Assembly: GCF_028331445.1 (NCBI RefSeq)
Contig: NZ_JAQMHX010000006.1
Location: forward strand, 1-64,000
DNA from: Candidatus Phyllobacterium onerii
Lineage (GTDB): Bacteria; Pseudomonadota; Alphaproteobacteria; Rhizobiales; Rhizobiaceae
Length of the DNA stretch: 64,000 bases
Direction: 5' to 3'
Shown here: positions 26,759-37,559 of the stretch, piece after piece
How positions within the stretch are numbered: position 1 is the stretch's first letter
How the letters are laid out: every line of letters begins with the position of its first letter
The notes under the pieces: generated by a model
The model's database searches: none
What the model was told of the DNA's origin: nothing
The model's input: the letters and a program-made list of their open reading frames with translations, nothing else
Translations under genes and position numbers: made by a program

Positions 26759-26848
26759 TGGCGGAGAGGGAGGGATTTGAACCCCCGATGGAGTTGCCCC
26801 CATGCCGCATTTCGAGTGCGGTGCTTTCAACCACTCAGCCACCTCTCC
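26759..26848 (-). tRNA. tRNA-Ser (anticodon CGA)
   Basis: On the minus strand, acceptor stem GGAGAGG (5' end at 26848) pairs with CCTCTCC, followed by discriminator G and an encoded CCA (26761-26759). The anticodon stem CCGCA/TGCGG encloses loop CTCGAAA with anticodon CGA, which reads UCG. A long variable arm (GGGGGCAACTCC region) is typical of serine tRNAs, and the T arm contains GGTTCAAATCC. The length is 90 bases including CCA. Its 3' end faces the accessory left part of the window. Confidence 0.96.
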
Positions 26849-26995
26849 GCGTAGGGGGATTGATATCCCCCGATCCATTTGCCGGATATGAAACCCGGCT
26901 GATGCCGCGATGCCCCCAAGGGCACGGCTTGAGCGTGCGACCGGCTAGATAGCGGGCAAAGCTTCCAGATACAAGAGTAATTTGCGTTAAATTTC

Positions 26996-27025
26996 TTGAC
27001 TCAGCGGCGAACCTGATCCTATAAG
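26996..27025 (+). promoter_or_regulatory. Sigma-70-type promoter for rplU-rpmA
   Basis: A -35 box TTGACT (26996-27001) and a -10 box TATAAG (27020-27025) are separated by 18 bp. Transcription would start near 27032, giving a leader of about 160 bases before rplU. The boxes are near consensus and nothing else in the gap looks like a promoter. Confidence 0.6.
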
Positions 27026-27138
27026 CGCCCGTCAACTGGCGTGGGGGATTCTCCGCGCTGTTTGTTTTTGAATTCGGGTGCCTTTATTCTTATGCGTAAG
27101 AGTGCCTTTCGATCAATCTGTCACGACTGACAAAAAGA

Positions 27139-27168
27139 CGGTTATTGCCGTAAAACGGCACTAAACCG
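27139..27168 (+). promoter_or_regulatory. Hairpin in the rplU leader
   Basis: TGCCGT-AAA-ACGGCA (27146-27160) is nested in an outer CGGTT/AACCG pair (27139-27143 and 27164-27168) with a small internal bulge. It ends about 15 bases before the rplU ribosome binding site. Ribosomal protein operons are commonly autoregulated through leader structures, so this is a candidate site for L21 feedback; that role is inferred. Confidence 0.4.
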
Positions 27169-27191
27169 AACCGGACTCCGAAAGGGAAAAA

Positions 27192-27677
27192 ATGTTCGCA
27201 GTCATCAAGACCGGTGGTAAGCAGTATCGCGTTGCCGCCAATGACCTGTTGAAGGTCGAGAAAGTTGCCGGCAATGCCGGCGATATCGTTGAGTTTGCTG
27301 AAGTTCTGATGGTTGGCGTCGGAGTCGATGCAACGATCGGTGCTCCTGTTGTTGGCGGCGCGCTGGTGACAGCCGAAGTCGTAGAGCAGGGCCGTGCACG
27401 CAAGGTCATCGCCTTCAAGAAGCGTCGTCGCCAGAATTCCAAGCGTACGCGCGGTCATCGTCAGGAGTTGACGACGATCCGTATCTCGGAAATCCTGACC
27501 GATGGCGCGAAGCCTTCCAAGAAAGCCGCTGAAAAGCCGGCCAAGAAGGAAGCTGCTCCGAAGGCGGAAGTTGCCGCTGCGGATGTAACCGCAACCGAGA
27601 CTAAAGCCGCCCCAAAGGCTAAAGCAGCGCCGAAGAAGGCTGCTGCCAAGGCCGAGAAGCCCGCTAAGGGCGAGTAA
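27192..27677 (+). CDS. rplU: 50S ribosomal protein L21 (bL21) with long Lys/Ala-rich tail
   Basis: Protein of 161 residues, ATG 27192 with GAAAGGG upstream. Residues 1-102 are the complete L21 fold ([20 protein letters not shown] ... [20 protein letters not shown]). It binds 23S rRNA domain and protein L20 in the large subunit. The last 60 residues are almost only Lys, Ala, Glu and Pro, a basic low-complexity extension. Tails on L21 are common in Alphaproteobacteria; in some relatives they end in a helix-hairpin-helix domain, which is absent here. It precedes rpmA by 24 bp in one transcription unit. Confidence 0.97.
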   Translation: MFAVIKTGGKQYRVAANDLLKVEKVAGNAGDIVEFAEVLMVGVGVDATIGAPVVGGALVTAEVVEQGRARKVIAFKKRRRQNSKRTRGHRQELTTIRISEILTDGAKPSKKAAEKPAKKEAAPKAEVAAADVTATETKAAPKAKAAPKKAAAKAEKPAKGE

Positions 27678-27701
27678 GAACAAGTTTAGAGGAGCAATCC
27701 G

Positions 27702-27974
27702 ATGGCACATAAAAAAGCTGGTGGTTCGTCACGCAACGGTCGTGATTCCGAATCGAAGCGCCTTGGCGTGAAGAAGTTTGGCGGCGAGAAGGTTCTTGCC
27801 GGCAACATCCTCGTTCGTCAACGCGGTACCAAATGGCACCCCGGTGTCAACGTTGGCCTTGGTAAGGACCATACCCTGTTTGCACTTGAAGCAGGCACTG
27901 TTTCCTTCCGCACCAAAGCCAACGGCCGTAGCTACGTGTCGATCGTCAACCCGATCGCCGAAGCAGCAGAATAG
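27702..27974 (+). CDS. rpmA: 50S ribosomal protein L27 (bL27)
   Basis: Protein of 90 residues, ATG 27702, GAGGAG upstream. It starts [20 protein letters not shown], the flexible N-terminal arm that reaches the peptidyl-transferase centre, and continues [20 protein letters not shown] and [13 protein letters not shown]. There is no cleavable N-terminal extension of the Firmicutes kind. The length is normal for the family. It is the second gene of the rplU-rpmA unit and is followed by a strong hairpin. Confidence 0.98.
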   Translation: MAHKKAGGSSRNGRDSESKRLGVKKFGGEKVLAGNILVRQRGTKWHPGVNVGLGKDHTLFALEAGTVSFRTKANGRSYVSIVNPIAEAAE

Positions 27975-28036
27975 CCGGTCCTGCTTGAAGCACCGGCGTC
28001 CCATCGGACCCGGTGTATGGCAACCGCCAACAGATC

Positions 28037-28071
28037 AAAGGGGAGATGGGATAACCACCCATCTCCCCTTT
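28037..28071 (+). terminator. Perfect 14-bp stem hairpin after rpmA
   Basis: AAAGGGGAGATGGG (28037-28050) pairs exactly with CCCATCTCCCCTTT (28058-28071) around loop ATAACCA. The stem ends in TTT but has no long T run. The position, 63 bp after rpmA and just before the acetyltransferase ribosome binding site, suggests a terminator or attenuator. Confidence 0.7.
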
Positions 28072-28091
28072 CGTGTCTGGAGGAACGACAA

Positions 28092-28712
28092 ATGGTTGCT
28101 GAAATACTGGAAGACGATGAAGAGCGGCTGGATCTGATAGACTGTCCCGTTCTCGTTACTGAACGTCTCGTTCTGCGAGCGCCACGTAACGAGGATGTGG
28201 GTGCAATTGCCCGTCTCGCCGATAACCTTCACGTGGCGGAAATGCTTTCCCGCATGCCGCATCCCTATACGAAGGAACATGCGGTGGATTTCGTGCGCCG
28301 CGCCCATGCGGGCGAGATCGGCAAATGCGTCTACGCCATTACGTTGGCGCAATCAGGCACATTCATTGGTTGTTGCGGTATCAATTATCGTCGTAACAAG
28401 GATGAGCATACGCCTTGCCGCAAGGAAGAGTTGGAGATCGGATACTGGCTGGGCGAATCCTACTGGGGCAACGGCTATGCAACGGAAGCCGCCCATGCGC
28501 TTGTCGATCTGGTGTTCAGAGCAACACAAGTCGAAAAACTCTATGCTTCTTGCCGCGTGTCCAACAATGCCTCGCGCCGGGTGATCTATAAAAGCGGTTT
28601 CCAGTATACCAACACCGGTATGATGGATTCGATCACTGCCGGGAATGTTCCTGTCGAACGTTACATGCTCGACCGGAGGACGTGGATCGGTCTTCGCAGC
28701 TGGACTTCATAA
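28092..28712 (+). CDS. GNAT-family N-acetyltransferase (RimJ/RimL-like)
   Basis: Protein of 206 residues from ATG 28092, chosen for GGAGG eight bases upstream; a longer frame would start inside the terminator hairpin. The GNAT fold is clear: LVTERLVLRAPRNEDVGAIA at the start, the acetyl-CoA binding region ELEIGYWLGESYWGNGYATE and the late motif VSNNASRRVIYKSGF. It belongs to the RimJ/RimL-like subgroup that acetylates protein N-termini or small amines using acetyl-CoA. A GNAT gene between rpmA and obg is a recurring arrangement in Rhizobiales; its substrate is not known. Confidence 0.9.
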   Translation: MVAEILEDDEERLDLIDCPVLVTERLVLRAPRNEDVGAIARLADNLHVAEMLSRMPHPYTKEHAVDFVRRAHAGEIGKCVYAITLAQSGTFIGCCGINYRRNKDEHTPCRKEELEIGYWLGESYWGNGYATEAAHALVDLVFRATQVEKLYASCRVSNNASRRVIYKSGFQYTNTGMMDSITAGNVPVERYMLDRRTWIGLRSWTS

Positions 28713-28772
28713 CCAAACTGGTCGTCTCCGACATCGAGGCGACCAGTTTTCATTTCGAGGATTTTACTGTAA

Positions 28773-29837
<1,065 letters not shown>

Positions 29838-29845
29838 GTCGTAGA

Positions 29846-31036
29846 ATGTCCGCGAAATCAGTCCAATTCCAGGATAACGAAGATCAGGTGAATTCACTAC
29901 CGAAGCTGGCGTCCTATCGCCGGATCGTTGTCAAGATTGGCTCGGCTTTGCTGGTTGATCGTGTCACTGGCCTTAAGCGTGATTGGCTTGAGAGCCTTGG
30001 CACCGACGTTGCGGCGTTAAGCGCATCGGGCGTCGAGATGATGATTGTATCCTCCGGTGCGATCGCCCTTGGCCGGACGGTGCTGGGTTTGCCAAAGGGC
30101 GCCTTGCGGCTGGAAGAAAGCCAGGCTGCAGCTGCCGCCGGCCAGATCGAATTGGCTAAAGCTTATGCCGAGGTTTTGAGCCACCACAAACTGCGCGCCG
30201 GACAGATTCTTTTGACCCTCGCCGATACCGAAGAACGCCGCCGCTATCTCAATGCGCGCGCAACGGTAGGAACCCTGTTGCGATTGGAGGCAGTTCCCGT
30301 CATCAACGAAAATGACACGGTTGCCACCACCGAAATCCGCTATGGCGACAATGATCGGCTTGCTGCACGGGTTGCGACCATGATGGGCGCGGACCTGCTA
30401 ATCCTGCTTTCAGACATCGATGGGCTGTACACTGCCCCGCCGCATCAGAATCCGCATGCGCAATTTTTACCTGTTATCGATGCGATTACACCCGATGTCG
30501 AAGCGATGGCTGGTGCAGCCGCATCAGAATATTCGCGGGGTGGTATGAAAACCAAGCTGGATGCGGGCAAGATCGCCAATGCGGCGGGAACGGCCATGAT
30601 CATCGCCTCCGGCACAAGGCTAAACCCACTGGCTGCCATCGATCGAGGTGAGCGCTCCACAATGTTCAAGGCCAGCTTGACGCCGGTCAATGCCTGGAAG
30701 ACCTGGATATCCGGCAATCTTGAACCATCCGGGCGGCTCGTGATCGACGAGGGTGCGCTTGTCGCTCTCAAATCCGGCAAGTCATTGCTTGCTGCCGGTG
30801 TTCGCGAAGTTGCGGGCCAGTTCACACGGGGCGATACAGTGGCTGTGTTTGGACCCGATGGCCGTGAGGCAGCTCGCGGGCTTATTGCCTACGACGCTGC
30901 CGATGCCGTAAAGATTGCCGGACGCAAGACCAATGAGATTGGCACGATTCTCGGTTATGATGCCCGTTCCGCGATGATCCATCGCGATGATCTGGTGGTG
31001 CGTGCCGCAAAGCGCGCTGCCACGGCCAAGGAGTAA
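29846..31036 (+). CDS. proB: Glutamate 5-kinase
   Basis: Protein of 396 residues from ATG 29846, nine bases after the obg stop; a TTG at 29834 and a GTG at 29888 are alternatives. The amino-acid kinase domain has [32 protein letters not shown] and FGDND-type [12 protein letters not shown], then the [11 protein letters not shown] nucleotide site and [13 protein letters not shown]. The C-terminal PUA domain (about 290-380) includes [20 protein letters not shown]. It phosphorylates glutamate, the first and feedback-inhibited step of proline synthesis, and is followed three bases later by proA. Confidence 0.96.
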   Translation: MSAKSVQFQDNEDQVNSLPKLASYRRIVVKIGSALLVDRVTGLKRDWLESLGTDVAALSASGVEMMIVSSGAIALGRTVLGLPKGALRLEESQAAAAAGQIELAKAYAEVLSHHKLRAGQILLTLADTEERRRYLNARATVGTLLRLEAVPVINENDTVATTEIRYGDNDRLAARVATMMGADLLILLSDIDGLYTAPPHQNPHAQFLPVIDAITPDVEAMAGAAASEYSRGGMKTKLDAGKIANAAGTAMIIASGTRLNPLAAIDRGERSTMFKASLTPVNAWKTWISGNLEPSGRLVIDEGALVALKSGKSLLAAGVREVAGQFTRGDTVAVFGPDGREAARGLIAYDAADAVKIAGRKTNEIGTILGYDARSAMIHRDDLVVRAAKRAATAKE

Positions 31037-31039
31037 GAG

Positions 31040-32323
31040 ATGTTGCGACGAGTGGATAAAGACCTGTCGGTTGCCGAATTGATGGCTGAAATCGGCCGCA
31101 AGGCACGCGCCGCCGCGCAATCTCTTGCCACTACGTCTCCTGACAAGAAAACAGCAGCGCTGGCAGCTATGGCAGACGCCGTTGATAGGCGTGCGGCCGA
31201 CATTCTCGAAGCCAACGACCGCGACATTGAGAACGGCAAGAAAGCCGGTATGTCGGCTGCGCTGTTGGACCGGCTCAAACTTGACCATAACCGGCTTGCC
31301 GGGATTTCCGCGAGCATTCGTGCAATAGCCGGTCTCAGGGATCCGGTTGGAGACGTCATTGCCGAATGGGATCGCCCAAATGGCCTGCATATCGAACGCG
31401 TCCGCACTCCCCTCGGCGTTATTGGCGTGATCTACGAGAGCCGGCCGAATGTGACAGCGGATGCAGGTGCACTATGCCTCAAATCCGGTAACGCTGTGAT
31501 CTTGCGCGGAGGGTCGGATTCCGCGCAGTCATCAAAGGCTATCCATGAGGCCTTGCTCGAGGGACTCGCAGCCGCTGATCTTCCGGAGGCCGCGATCCAA
31601 TTGGTGCCGACCACCGATCGTGCTGCCGTGGGCGAAATGCTCAAAGGTCTCGATGGAAATGTCGACGTGATCATTCCGCGCGGCGGCAAAAGCCTGGTGG
31701 CCCGAGTGCAAGCTGAGGCGCGTGTACCGGTGTTTGCCCATCTTGAGGGGCTGTGCCACGTCTACATTGATGCCTCAGCTGATTTGGCGATGGCGCTCAA
31801 GATCGTCGTCAATGCCAAGATGCGTCGCACAGGTGTATGCGGTTCGGCCGAGACGCTGCTCGTTGACAGGTTCGCTGTACCAACCCATCTCGTGCCGCTC
31901 CTTGAAGACCTACGTTCAGCAGGCTGCGAAATTCGTGGTGACGACGGAGTAGTGGAGCTTTTCGCGAGTGCCAAACCCGCCACTGAGGAAGATTGGTCTA
32001 CGGAATATCTCGATACGATCATTTCGGTAAAGCTTGTTGATGGTATCGACGGCGCGATACAGCATATCAATCATTATTCCTCGCATCATACCGAAGCGGT
32101 TGTTGCTGAAGACCTTAGCATCGCGGAACGGTTTTTTGATGAGATCGACTCGGCCATTCTTTTGCACAATGCGTCTACGCAGTTTGCTGACGGCGGTGAA
32201 TTCGGCATGGGCGCCGAAATCGGAATTGCCACCGGCAAGATGCATGCGCGGGGTCCAGTGGGGGTCGAGCAGTTGACCTCGTTCAAATACCGTGTGCGCG
32301 GCAACGGCCAGACTCGTCCGTGA
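31040..32323 (+). CDS. proA: Glutamate-5-semialdehyde dehydrogenase (gamma-glutamyl phosphate reductase)
   Basis: Protein of 427 residues, ATG 31040 with AAGGAG upstream. It uses NADPH to reduce gamma-glutamyl phosphate made by ProB. It belongs to the aldehyde dehydrogenase superfamily: [45 protein letters not shown], catalytic Cys in [15 protein letters not shown], and the late [12 protein letters not shown] and [16 protein letters not shown]. The length is normal. The stop overlaps the nadD GTG start, so proB-proA-nadD are likely co-transcribed. Confidence 0.97.
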   Translation: MLRRVDKDLSVAELMAEIGRKARAAAQSLATTSPDKKTAALAAMADAVDRRAADILEANDRDIENGKKAGMSAALLDRLKLDHNRLAGISASIRAIAGLRDPVGDVIAEWDRPNGLHIERVRTPLGVIGVIYESRPNVTADAGALCLKSGNAVILRGGSDSAQSSKAIHEALLEGLAAADLPEAAIQLVPTTDRAAVGEMLKGLDGNVDVIIPRGGKSLVARVQAEARVPVFAHLEGLCHVYIDASADLAMALKIVVNAKMRRTGVCGSAETLLVDRFAVPTHLVPLLEDLRSAGCEIRGDDGVVELFASAKPATEEDWSTEYLDTIISVKLVDGIDGAIQHINHYSSHHTEAVVAEDLSIAERFFDEIDSAILLHNASTQFADGGEFGMGAEIGIATGKMHARGPVGVEQLTSFKYRVRGNGQTRP

Positions 32324-32976
32324 CAATAAAGGCAAGTTTGCAAACGACCTTTCCAGGCGTCAGTCAAGCGCATCTGCGCATGCCTTTCGTCGAAAAGGGT
32401 ATGACGGTGGGGCTGTTTGGCGGTTCCTTCAATCCGCCACATGCGGGTCACGCGCTGGTGGCCGAAATTGCCTTGCGTCGCCTGAGGCTCGACCAGCTCT
32501 GGTGGATTGTCACGCCGGGCAATCCTCTGAAGGATACGCGGCATCTGGCACCGTTGGCGGAGCGCCTGGAGCGCTGTGAAGAACTGATCCATGATCCCCG
32601 TGTGAAAATTACGGCATTCGAAGCCGCTTACAATATCCGCTACACTGCTGACGCGCTGGCTATGATCAAAGCTCGCAACCCGGGCGTGCATTTTGTCTGG
32701 ATCATGGGAGCGGACAATCTTGCGGACTTTCACCTCTGGCAGCGCTGGCAGAAGATCGCCTTGACGTTTCCGATTGCTGTTATCGATCGTCCGGGATCCA
32801 CCCTGGCTTTCCTGTCGTCCCGTATGGCCAAGACGTTCGGTTATGCACGTATCGATGAAGACGATGCGCCGATCCTGGCCCGTTCACGTGCGCCAGCATG
32901 GACTTTCATTCATGGGCCGAGGTCATTGCTGTCATCGACTGCTATTCGCAACGGCGTGATGAAACCAAAGACGTGA
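32320..32976 (+). CDS. nadD: Nicotinate-nucleotide adenylyltransferase
   Basis: Protein of 218 residues from GTG 32320, which overlaps the proA stop by four bases; ATGs at 32380 and 32401 are equally possible because no site has a strong ribosome binding sequence, and the conserved part begins only at [15 protein letters not shown]. That motif with HxGH binds [33 protein letters not shown] and the C-terminal SSTAIRNGV (ISSTxIR signature) are typical. It converts nicotinate mononucleotide and ATP to deamido-NAD, an essential step of NAD synthesis. Confidence 0.95.
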   Translation: MTIKASLQTTFPGVSQAHLRMPFVEKGMTVGLFGGSFNPPHAGHALVAEIALRRLRLDQLWWIVTPGNPLKDTRHLAPLAERLERCEELIHDPRVKITAFEAAYNIRYTADALAMIKARNPGVHFVWIMGADNLADFHLWQRWQKIALTFPIAVIDRPGSTLAFLSSRMAKTFGYARIDEDDAPILARSRAPAWTFIHGPRSLLSSTAIRNGVMKPKT

Positions 32977-33166
32977 AGCGGCGTTTCAACTACGCGCCCC
33001 ACCATGCGGAGCATGGCAGTAACAGCGAGTTAGTTCGATATGACGTCTTGAAACTGTCATGCGACTCTGCCTATCTTATTGGTGTGCAGTACGGGTACAA
33101 ACTGCGTTGCGTTGTTCTTAAGGGAAAGGAAATACACTGAGAACAGCATTTCAGAAGAAGGATGCC

Positions 33167-33550
33167 TTGGCACCTTCACCGGCAGAGATGAACGGTATCA
33201 ATTCCGTATCTCTTGCCCTTCAATCGGTCCTTGCCAGTCTTGAAGACGCAAAGGCTGAAAATATTATCCCCATCGACCTTCGAGGCAAGTCCGTCATTGC
33301 TGATCATATGATCATTGCATCGGGGCGTTCGCATCGTCATGTAGCGGCGGTTGCGGACCAACTTTTGCGTGCTCTGAAAGAGAGCGGGCATGGCAATAAT
33401 GCCAAGATCGAAGGTCTTTCTGGCGGTGATTGGGTGTTGATCGACACAGGCGACATCATCATCCATATTTTCCGTCCCGAAGTACGTGAGTTCTACAATC
33501 TCGAAAAGATGTGGCAGGCTCCCGAACTCGACGGAGAGACCGTCCACTAG
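33167..33550 (+). CDS. rsfS: Ribosome silencing factor RsfS (Iojap family)
   Basis: Protein of 127 residues from TTG 33167 (GAAGGA six bases upstream). ATG 33188 would drop seven residues. A CTG at 33137 with AAGGA seven bases before it would add ten (RTAFQKKDA), so the start is unsettled. The Iojap core is clear: NIIPIDLRGKSVIADHMIIA, SGRSHRHVAAVADQLLRALK, GDWVLIDTGDIIIHIF and VREFYNLEKMW. It binds L14 on the 50S subunit and blocks joining in starvation. It lies between nadD and rlmH as in most Proteobacteria. Confidence 0.95.
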   Translation: MAPSPAEMNGINSVSLALQSVLASLEDAKAENIIPIDLRGKSVIADHMIIASGRSHRHVAAVADQLLRALKESGHGNNAKIEGLSGGDWVLIDTGDIIIHIFRPEVREFYNLEKMWQAPELDGETVH

Positions 33551-33666
33551 CAGGTGGATCAGAGTGTCGAACAACACGATGCTCTGAACGGTTGATAGAT
33601 TTTACCGGTCGCAGACCGGGAAGAATATTTTCGGGCCGCCATAGGGCCTGAAACCCGGAGTGTGCC

Positions 33667-34149
33667 ATGCGGATTACTGTTTTTGCCGTGGGCCGAATGA
33701 AGTCTGGCCCCGAACGCGAGTTGGCAGACCGATATTTCGACCGTCTAAAAAAGACAGGTGTTCCGCTTGGGCTTGAATTCACATCCGTTATCGAAATTAG
33801 CGAAAGCAAAGCGCCGCAGGCGGAACTGCGCAAGCAGGAGGAGTCTGCGAAAGTTCTTGAAGCACTCGAACAAGGCGGCGTCCTCATTCTTCTGGACGAG
33901 CGGGGGAAGACGATGCCCTCAGAGGCCTTTGCGGCGTCAGTTGCGCGGTTTCGCGATGATGGCAAGCGCCAGCTCCTCGTGGCGATTGGCGGTCCTGACG
34001 GACACGACGCTTCACTGAGGGATCGTGCCAATGTCGTTTTAGCACTTGGCGCGATGACGTGGCCGCACCAGATCGTTCGCATTCTTGTCGCAGAACAACT
34101 TTACCGGGCAACGACAATCCTTGCGGGTCACCCCTACCATCGCATTTGA
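33667..34149 (+). CDS. rlmH: 23S rRNA (pseudouridine1915-N3)-methyltransferase RlmH
   Basis: Protein of 160 residues, ATG 33667 with CGGAG seven bases upstream. SPOUT-family features are LILLDERGKTMPSEAFA, the knot motif LLVAIGGPDGHD and the C-terminal LGAMTWPHQIVRILVAEQLYRA and GHPYHR. It methylates pseudouridine 1915 in helix 69 of 23S rRNA on 70S ribosomes. The length is normal. It ends the conserved rplU-to-rlmH core segment; the genes that follow are accessory. Confidence 0.97.
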   Translation: MRITVFAVGRMKSGPERELADRYFDRLKKTGVPLGLEFTSVIEISESKAPQAELRKQEESAKVLEALEQGGVLILLDERGKTMPSEAFAASVARFRDDGKRQLLVAIGGPDGHDASLRDRANVVLALGAMTWPHQIVRILVAEQLYRATTILAGHPYHRI

Positions 34150-34198
34150 AATTCATTCAGCTCGCATTCATGCCCACGGCTCATAATAGCGCCCCAGT

Positions 34199-34222
34199 GA
34201 TCATTACGAAAATATAATGATC
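34199..34222. promoter_or_regulatory. Inverted repeat upstream of the MacAB-like operon
   Basis: GATCATTA (34199-34206) and TAATGATC (34215-34222) are exact complements around CGAAAATA. They lie 50 bp after rlmH and 95 bp before the exporter genes. It may be an operator or a weak rlmH terminator; there is no T run directly after it. Confidence 0.4.
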
Positions 34223-34316
34223 TCAATACTTTTCAGGCGAACCGCTCATCTCCATTTCTTGCTAAGATGGATCGGGAAAAAATGTCGTTCGTCGGCGCAA
34301 AAAGGGTGGACGGTTG

Positions 34317-35609
34317 ATGAGCAAAATAGCCAAGCAAGGCAAGGAATCCTCTGCCGAGTCCAACGTGACCTTCATTCCGGCCACCGCAAAGCCGCATCGA
34401 AAAAAGAAGCGGTCCCGCGTGTGGATATGGCTGCCCGTCGTCCTCGCGGCTGCAGGGGCGGGTTATTACGCGTGGATAAACTACAGCGCATCAACAGCGA
34501 GTACTACCGTTATCACGCAAGCGGTCGTACGCGGTGACATCGAGAATGCAGTTACCGCCGTCGGCACGCTTGATTCAATCAAGTCGGTAGATGCCGGTGC
34601 TCAGGTGTCAGGACAGCTCAAGGTGCTGCACGTCGAGATTGGCGATACGGTCACCCAAAATCAGCTTATTGGCGAGATTGATCCTGCCACCATACAGAAC
34701 AGGATTGAAATCGATCAGGCGGAACTCGCCAATCTGCAAGCACAGCTGATTTCGAAGAACGCGCAACTGGTGCTGAAGCAGGCCAATATCGAGCGCCAGC
34801 GCAATCTTGTTGCGACGCGCAGCGTTTCACAATCTACGCTGGATCAAGCTATTGCCGACCTCGCGGCCGCCGAAGCGGATGTGAATGCCCTGGCAGCCCA
34901 GATACGCAAACAGCAGGCGACATTGGCCGGCGATCAGGTCGATCTCGGTTATACGAAGATTTACGCACCTATGGCTGGCACGATCGCCGCTGTTCCGGTT
35001 AAAGAGGGCCAGACTCTGAATGCTAGCCAAACGGCGCCGACGATCGCAACGATTGCGGATTTGTCGACAATGACGGTGAAGGCACAAGTCTCGGAGGCTG
35101 ATGTCAGCAAGCTCAAGATTGGCATGGATGCCTATTTCACTTTGCTGGGGCAACCAGGAAAGCGTTACAAGGGAAAATTGAGGCAGATCCAGCCGACCCC
35201 AGATATCCAGAATAATGTCGTACTCTACTACGCTTTGTTTGATGTTCCGAACCCTGATGGCGATCTTATGATTTCAATGAGTGCGCAGGTGTTCTTCGTG
35301 CAGTCGGCCGCAAACGATGTGCTTGTGGTGCCAAGTTCTGCAGTTCGCAGTTCCGAAGGATCGCGTCGTGCGGGAAGTAGCGACGAGGGTCACAAGGCCG
35401 AGGTTACGGTTGTCACGACCGCCGGCACCCAGGAAACTCGCGAGGTTGAAGTGGGTGTCCGCAACCGTGTCAGCGCCGAAGTCAAGAGCGGGCTGAAGGA
35501 AGGGGAACTCGTGGTCGTCGGCCAGGGAAGTGAAGGCAACGGCGCAAGCACGAGCCGTAATTCGGGCAATCGCTCGCAGCGCGGCATGCGTATGCCGCCG
35601 ATGTTCTGA
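34317..35609 (+). CDS. Efflux transporter periplasmic adaptor subunit (MacA-like)
   Basis: Protein of 430 residues from ATG 34317 (a TTG directly precedes it). It has a short basic N-terminus, one membrane anchor ([20 protein letters not shown], about residues 34-53), then the membrane-fusion-protein layout: lipoyl-like half [20 protein letters not shown], a coiled-coil hairpin (about 115-185), the second lipoyl half [20 protein letters not shown] and beta-barrel parts. The C-terminus is Ser/Gly/Arg-rich. It links a MacB-type inner-membrane ATPase to an outer-membrane channel for export of macrolides, peptides or siderophores. It is two bases from macB; no TolC gene is nearby. Confidence 0.92.
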   Translation: MSKIAKQGKESSAESNVTFIPATAKPHRKKKRSRVWIWLPVVLAAAGAGYYAWINYSASTASTTVITQAVVRGDIENAVTAVGTLDSIKSVDAGAQVSGQLKVLHVEIGDTVTQNQLIGEIDPATIQNRIEIDQAELANLQAQLISKNAQLVLKQANIERQRNLVATRSVSQSTLDQAIADLAAAEADVNALAAQIRKQQATLAGDQVDLGYTKIYAPMAGTIAAVPVKEGQTLNASQTAPTIATIADLSTMTVKAQVSEADVSKLKIGMDAYFTLLGQPGKRYKGKLRQIQPTPDIQNNVVLYYALFDVPNPDGDLMISMSAQVFFVQSAANDVLVVPSSAVRSSEGSRRAGSSDEGHKAEVTVVTTAGTQETREVEVGVRNRVSAEVKSGLKEGELVVVGQGSEGNGASTSRNSGNRSQRGMRMPPMF

Positions 35610-35611
35610 CG

Positions 35612-37555
35612 ATGACCGCCCTCATCTCGCTCAGAGACATAAGCAAGACGTATCGCAATGGCGACCTCGCCGTTGAGGTCCTTCACGGAATATCGCTTGA
35701 TATCGAGGCGGGCGAATTCGTCGCGATCATCGGGCAATCCGGTTCGGGCAAGTCGACGCTGATGAATATTCTCGGCTGTCTCGACCAGCCGACCAGCGGT
35801 GATTATCTGCTCGACGGCGAACACGTTTCTGGCTTTGAACCCGATGAACTTGCCGGATTACGCAGGCGCACATTTGGCTTTGTCTTCCAGAGCTACAATC
35901 TCATCCCGACCGCCAGCGCGCAGGAGAACGTCGAAGTTCCGGCCGTCTATGCTGGCGCGTCAGCGCGCGACAGGCATGACCGCGCAGAGGCACTACTTAG
36001 CTCATTGAAGCTTGGCGACCGGCTCGATCACCGTCCGAACCAGCTTTCCGGCGGTCAGCAGCAACGTGTCTCTATCGCACGAGCTTTGATGAATGGCGGC
36101 AGGGTCATCCTTGCGGACGAGCCGACCGGCGCTCTTGACAGCCAGAGCGGCGACGAAGTCATGGCGCTGCTGCGCAGCATGAACGAAAGTGGCCACACGA
36201 TCATCGTCATTACCCACTCACGCGAAGTTGCAGAGCAGGCCGACCGGCTCATCGAATTGCGCGACGGCCGTATTATCTCGGACCGGACAAAAAAGGGTCG
36301 CAGCAATCCCGAGGCCGCAACCGGGCTGAAGCAGAAGGCTTTTGAGGGTGTTGCTGCAATCGCCGATATTTCCGAAGCTATCAAAATGGCCTTCCGTGCA
36401 TTGCGGGCCAACCTGTTCCGCACGATTCTCACACTGCTTGGGATTGTCATTGGCGTCGGTTCGGTCGTGGCTATGCTTGCTATCGGCACGGGCGCACAGA
36501 AGTCTGTCCTTGACCGAATTTCTTCCATGGGATCCGATCTTTTGGTGATCCGACCGAACATGGCCAATTTCCGCGGTGGTACGGGCGGCAGCGTCGTGAC
36601 CCTGATTCCGGCCGATGCGGATGCCATTCTCGAACAACCAAATGTTGCTTTCGCTGTTCCGGAAATGACAAGCACGGTGACAGTACGCTATGGCAATGTC
36701 GATTATCAGACGACAGCCAATGGTACAGTTCCGCAGTTCACGCAGGCGAAATCCTGGACAGTGGGTAAGGGCGAGTTCATCAATCAGGATGACATGACCA
36801 ATTACGCCCCAGTTGCTGTGCTTGGTCAAACCGTGGTCAAGACGCTCTTTGCCGATGGCACGGACCCTATTGGCAAGTATGTACTCGTCAACAAAATTCC
36901 ATTCCAGATCATCGGCGTGATGAGCGAAATGGGCGCAGGCATGGGCGGCAACGATCAGGACGATACGGTTCTGGTTCCCCTGACGACTGGAAGCATGCGG
37001 CTTTTCGGCCAGCGCAACGTGCGGACGATTACCGTGCAGGTAAAGGACGGCTCGGCAATCGACGCCACGCAGGAGACGATCCAGGCGCTTTTGGACAAAC
37101 GTCACCAGAGACAGGACACCCTCATCACCAATATGGCGTCCATTCGCGAAGCTGTCACCGAGACATCAAATACACTGAAGCTGTTTCTCGGTGCTGTTGC
37201 TGCAATTTCGCTCCTCGTCGGCGGAATCGGGGTCATGAACATCATGTTGGTAAGTGTCACGGAGCGAACTCGCGAGATCGGCGTTCGTATGGCGACGGGC
37301 GCGCGCCGGAGCGATATTCTGCTGCAGTTCATAATAGAGGCACTTGTGGTTTCGGCGATCGGTGGGGCGATTGGCGTCGCGGCAGGCATCGGGACTGGAG
37401 TGCTGGCAAAGCTTCTCGGTGCGCCGATCAGCTTCACGATCGGGCCGGTGGCGTTAGCTTTTGCCTGTTCATTCTTGACGGGGCTGGTCTTTGGGTACCT
37501 GCCGGCCAGAAACGCCTCGCGGCTTCAGCCGGCAGTAGCACTCAGCTCAGAGTAA
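35612..37555 (+). CDS. macB: MacB-type ABC exporter (ATPase fused to permease)
   Basis: Protein of 647 residues, ATG 35612. The N-terminal ATPase (about 1-235) has Walker [11 protein letters not shown]-loop [11 protein letters not shown], signature [15 protein letters not shown], Walker [13 protein letters not shown] and H-loop ITHSREVA. Then come a first span ([20 protein letters not shown]), a large periplasmic MacB core domain (about 300-520) and three C-terminal spans with the FtsX motif [20 protein letters not shown]. This four-span design is the mechanotransmission exporter family that works with MacA and TolC. The substrate cannot be read from the sequence. Confidence 0.93.
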   Translation: MTALISLRDISKTYRNGDLAVEVLHGISLDIEAGEFVAIIGQSGSGKSTLMNILGCLDQPTSGDYLLDGEHVSGFEPDELAGLRRRTFGFVFQSYNLIPTASAQENVEVPAVYAGASARDRHDRAEALLSSLKLGDRLDHRPNQLSGGQQQRVSIARALMNGGRVILADEPTGALDSQSGDEVMALLRSMNESGHTIIVITHSREVAEQADRLIELRDGRIISDRTKKGRSNPEAATGLKQKAFEGVAAIADISEAIKMAFRALRANLFRTILTLLGIVIGVGSVVAMLAIGTGAQKSVLDRISSMGSDLLVIRPNMANFRGGTGGSVVTLIPADADAILEQPNVAFAVPEMTSTVTVRYGNVDYQTTANGTVPQFTQAKSWTVGKGEFINQDDMTNYAPVAVLGQTVVKTLFADGTDPIGKYVLVNKIPFQIIGVMSEMGAGMGGNDQDDTVLVPLTTGSMRLFGQRNVRTITVQVKDGSAIDATQETIQALLDKRHQRQDTLITNMASIREAVTETSNTLKLFLGAVAAISLLVGGIGVMNIMLVSVTERTREIGVRMATGARRSDILLQFIIEALVVSAIGGAIGVAAGIGTGVLAKLLGAPISFTIGPVALAFACSFLTGLVFGYLPARNASRLQPAVALSSE

Positions 37556-37559
37556 ATGC

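Noticed and set aside
32898..33140. Frame of 80 codons between nadD and rsfS
   Set aside because: It begins inside nadD in another frame, has no family match and ends at the rsfS leader; it is more likely non-coding.
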